DNA from: Chloroflexota bacterium
Lineage (GTDB): Bacteria > Chloroflexota > Chloroflexia > Thermomicrobiales > UBA6265
Assembly: GCA_023424355.1 (NCBI GenBank)
Contig: JAFAEA010000257.1
Coordinates: 1-5,163 of the forward strand
Reading direction: 5' to 3'
Length of the DNA stretch: 5,163 bases
The translations under genes and the position numbers were made by a program. Every line of letters starts with the position of its first letter. Positions within the stretch are counted from its first letter, which is position 1. The notes beneath the pieces were generated by a model that worked only from the letters and a program-made list of their open reading frames with translations, was not told the DNA's origin and searched no databases. Positions 3,950 to 5,163 of this stretch are shown in pieces.

Positions 3950-5163
3950 TTATTCGCCTAGCAGGCGGTCGAGCTGACTCGGTGAGAACACGGTGAATAT
4001 CTGGTCGCCATCGAGCGTGATGTCTTCCCGAGCCACACCATACACATCGAGCATGTCTTCAGCAGCGGTATCCAGTGTCACCACCAGAATGGTGCCATCG
4101 TCCAGTTGCTTGGCCTGACGCACCATAACATACTCCCCGCCTCCATCGGCAAGTTCGTACCGGAATACCACCGAGATATCGCCACCGCGTGTGCGGCTGC
4201 CGATCACCTCTGTGTTGATATAGGTTCCATCTGATTCAAATTCATCGATGAAATCCTGATGAAGCCAGTAATCGTAGTAATCACCCGGGGTGGAATCTTC
4301 GGCGCCGTACACCGACAGCCACAGGAAGACAGTCTGCGTGCCTTCGTCGCTATTGATGAGGATGGTGTCCTCGCCGGCATCGAAATCGGAGACGATGGTG
4401 GCACCATTCTCTTCATCAAAGTACCAGGTTGGAGATTCCCACTCGAAGACGTGGCCAAATACTCCACCTTCCCAGGACGATTCGGTGAGTGACAGCTCCA
4501 CATCGCCGGAATCTCCAATATCCGGATCTTCTGTAGCTTCCGGAGTGGTGTCATCGTCGCCGGAGGTCTCGATACGCGCGCCATCACGAGGATTGCCCTC
4601 GTCGCCCTGGTCCGATTCAACGGTTCCCGGGGTCGCAGTACCGTCCGGATTCGGATCGAGCACTTCGAAATCGCCGGTGATGGCATCGATATCGGCTGGG
4701 TCAATACCGACCAGTACGGACTGACCGTCAACGAAGATCTGCCCCTGAATCGCCATCAGGCTGTTTTCGACATCGTCGATTGGCAAATAGTGGGCGGTCA
4801 GCAGCTCATATCCTGGAAGCGTGGTGGTATCGACAACGAGGAGCATGAAGGACCCTGGATTGGCACCGGAGGCAGGGAGCCATAGTACCCGCCAGGCGAA
4901 GGTTTCATCGCCTTCTTCGCGGTAGATCGTTTCCGTTCCACCCGAAACCGATCCGAATCCCGCCTGGAATTGATCCAGGATCTCGACCGGGGTGTCGCCC
5001 GTTTCACCGATGGCAACAAAGCTCACGGTGCCGGTGCCCTGAATGCTGACGTTTTCGATCTCACCATCCGTCGAAGGATTGTCAACGAAAGTGAAATCTG
5101 GCCCGATACCCACTTCAACGCCGGAGGATGGCATGAGCACCCTGTCGGTCACTGCCATTTCTT
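3950..5163 (-). CDS. Acidic two-domain protein of unknown function, N-terminus cut by window edge
   Basis: The frame ends at 3950 and is open to the right edge. The first visible Met (5158) is preceded by a sense codon (GAA) in frame and has no visible Shine-Dalgarno, so the true start, and probably a signal peptide, lies outside. At least 402 residues are visible. Numbered from that Met, domain 1 (about 10-160) and domain 2 (about 225-400) are joined by a Thr/Pro/Asp/Glu-rich linker (about 164-222) that looks disordered. Both domains carry the same anchors: an opening Gly strand (GVEVGIG at 13-19, GHVFEW at 235-240) and a closing hydrophobic strand followed by a DG turn (IFVDGQSVL at 141-149, ITLDGDQIF at 380-388). 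The same pattern occurs in the proteins at 762-1451 and 1-599. There is no Cys, no membrane segment and no recognised catalytic motif. An extracellular location is inferred from relatives and linker style. Function is unknown. Confidence 0.85.
   Translation of the reverse strand, partial: EMAVTDRVLMPSSGVEVGIGPDFTFVDNPSTDGEIENVSIQGTGTVSFVAIGETGDTPVEILDQFQAGFGSVSGGTETIYREEGDETFAWRVLWLPASGANPGSFMLLVVDTTTLPGYELLTAHYLPIDDVENSLMAIQGQIFVDGQSVLVGIDPADIDAITGDFEVLDPNPDGTATPGTVESDQGDEGNPRDGARIETSGDDDTTPEATEDPDIGDSGDVELSLTESSWEGGVFGHVFEWESPTWYFDEENGATIVSDFDAGEDTILINSDEGTQTVFLWLSVYGAEDSTPGDYYDYWLHQDFIDEFESDGTYINTEVIGSRTRGGDISVVFRYELADGGGEYVMVRQAKQLDDGTILVVTLDTAAEDMLDVYGVAREDITLDGDQIFTVFSPSQLDRLLGE

Noticed and set aside
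4204..4731. Frames of 144-175 codons on both strands within the acidic protein gene
   Set aside because: They are Ser/Pro/Arg-rich out-of-frame readings of the Asp/Glu/Thr-rich coding sequence, which has the coherent protein.
1..5163. CRISPR array, tRNA, insertion sequence or transposase
   Set aside because: No spaced direct repeats, tRNA cloverleaf, transposase coding sequence or terminal inverted repeats were seen.

Overview
The window most likely comes from a Chloroflexota bacterium, possibly of the Thermomicrobia lineage. This placement is an inference from the style of the GroEL and GroES sequences, the Tat-like leaders of the neighbouring proteins and their Thr/Pro/Asp/Glu-rich linker. 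No rRNA or other taxonomic marker is present. All genes supported here lie on the minus strand, so the window is read from high to low coordinates.

In transcription order: (1) The 3' part of a gene for an acidic, apparently two-domain protein (5163-3950, N-terminus outside the window) ends at a strong hairpin terminator (3915-3882). (2) A gene-free stretch (3881-3632) holds a compound hairpin element, a small dyad, a CIRCE operator for the HrcA repressor, a sigma70-type promoter overlapping it, and a leader of about 100 nt. (3) The groES-groEL chaperonin operon follows (3631-1656), with a GC-rich hairpin between the two genes and a strong terminator downstream. (4) A small exported protein of unknown function is encoded at 1451-762. 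(5) A second exported unknown starts at 599 and runs off the left edge.

The chaperonin operon is conventional: GroES is the lid and GroEL the ATP-driven folding chamber. Its control is conventional in principle, but the CIRCE spacer counts as 10 nt instead of the canonical 9.

The main unexplained observation concerns the three flanking proteins. By eye they carry four diverged copies of one domain of about 140 residues. Each copy starts at a Gly-x(3-4)-aromatic/hydrophobic strand and ends about 132-149 residues later at a short strand plus a Gly/Asp turn. Two of the three proteins have complete N-termini, and both of those begin with NRR-type, Tat-like signal peptides. This suggests a lineage-specific secreted family expanded around the chaperonin locus; its function is unknown.
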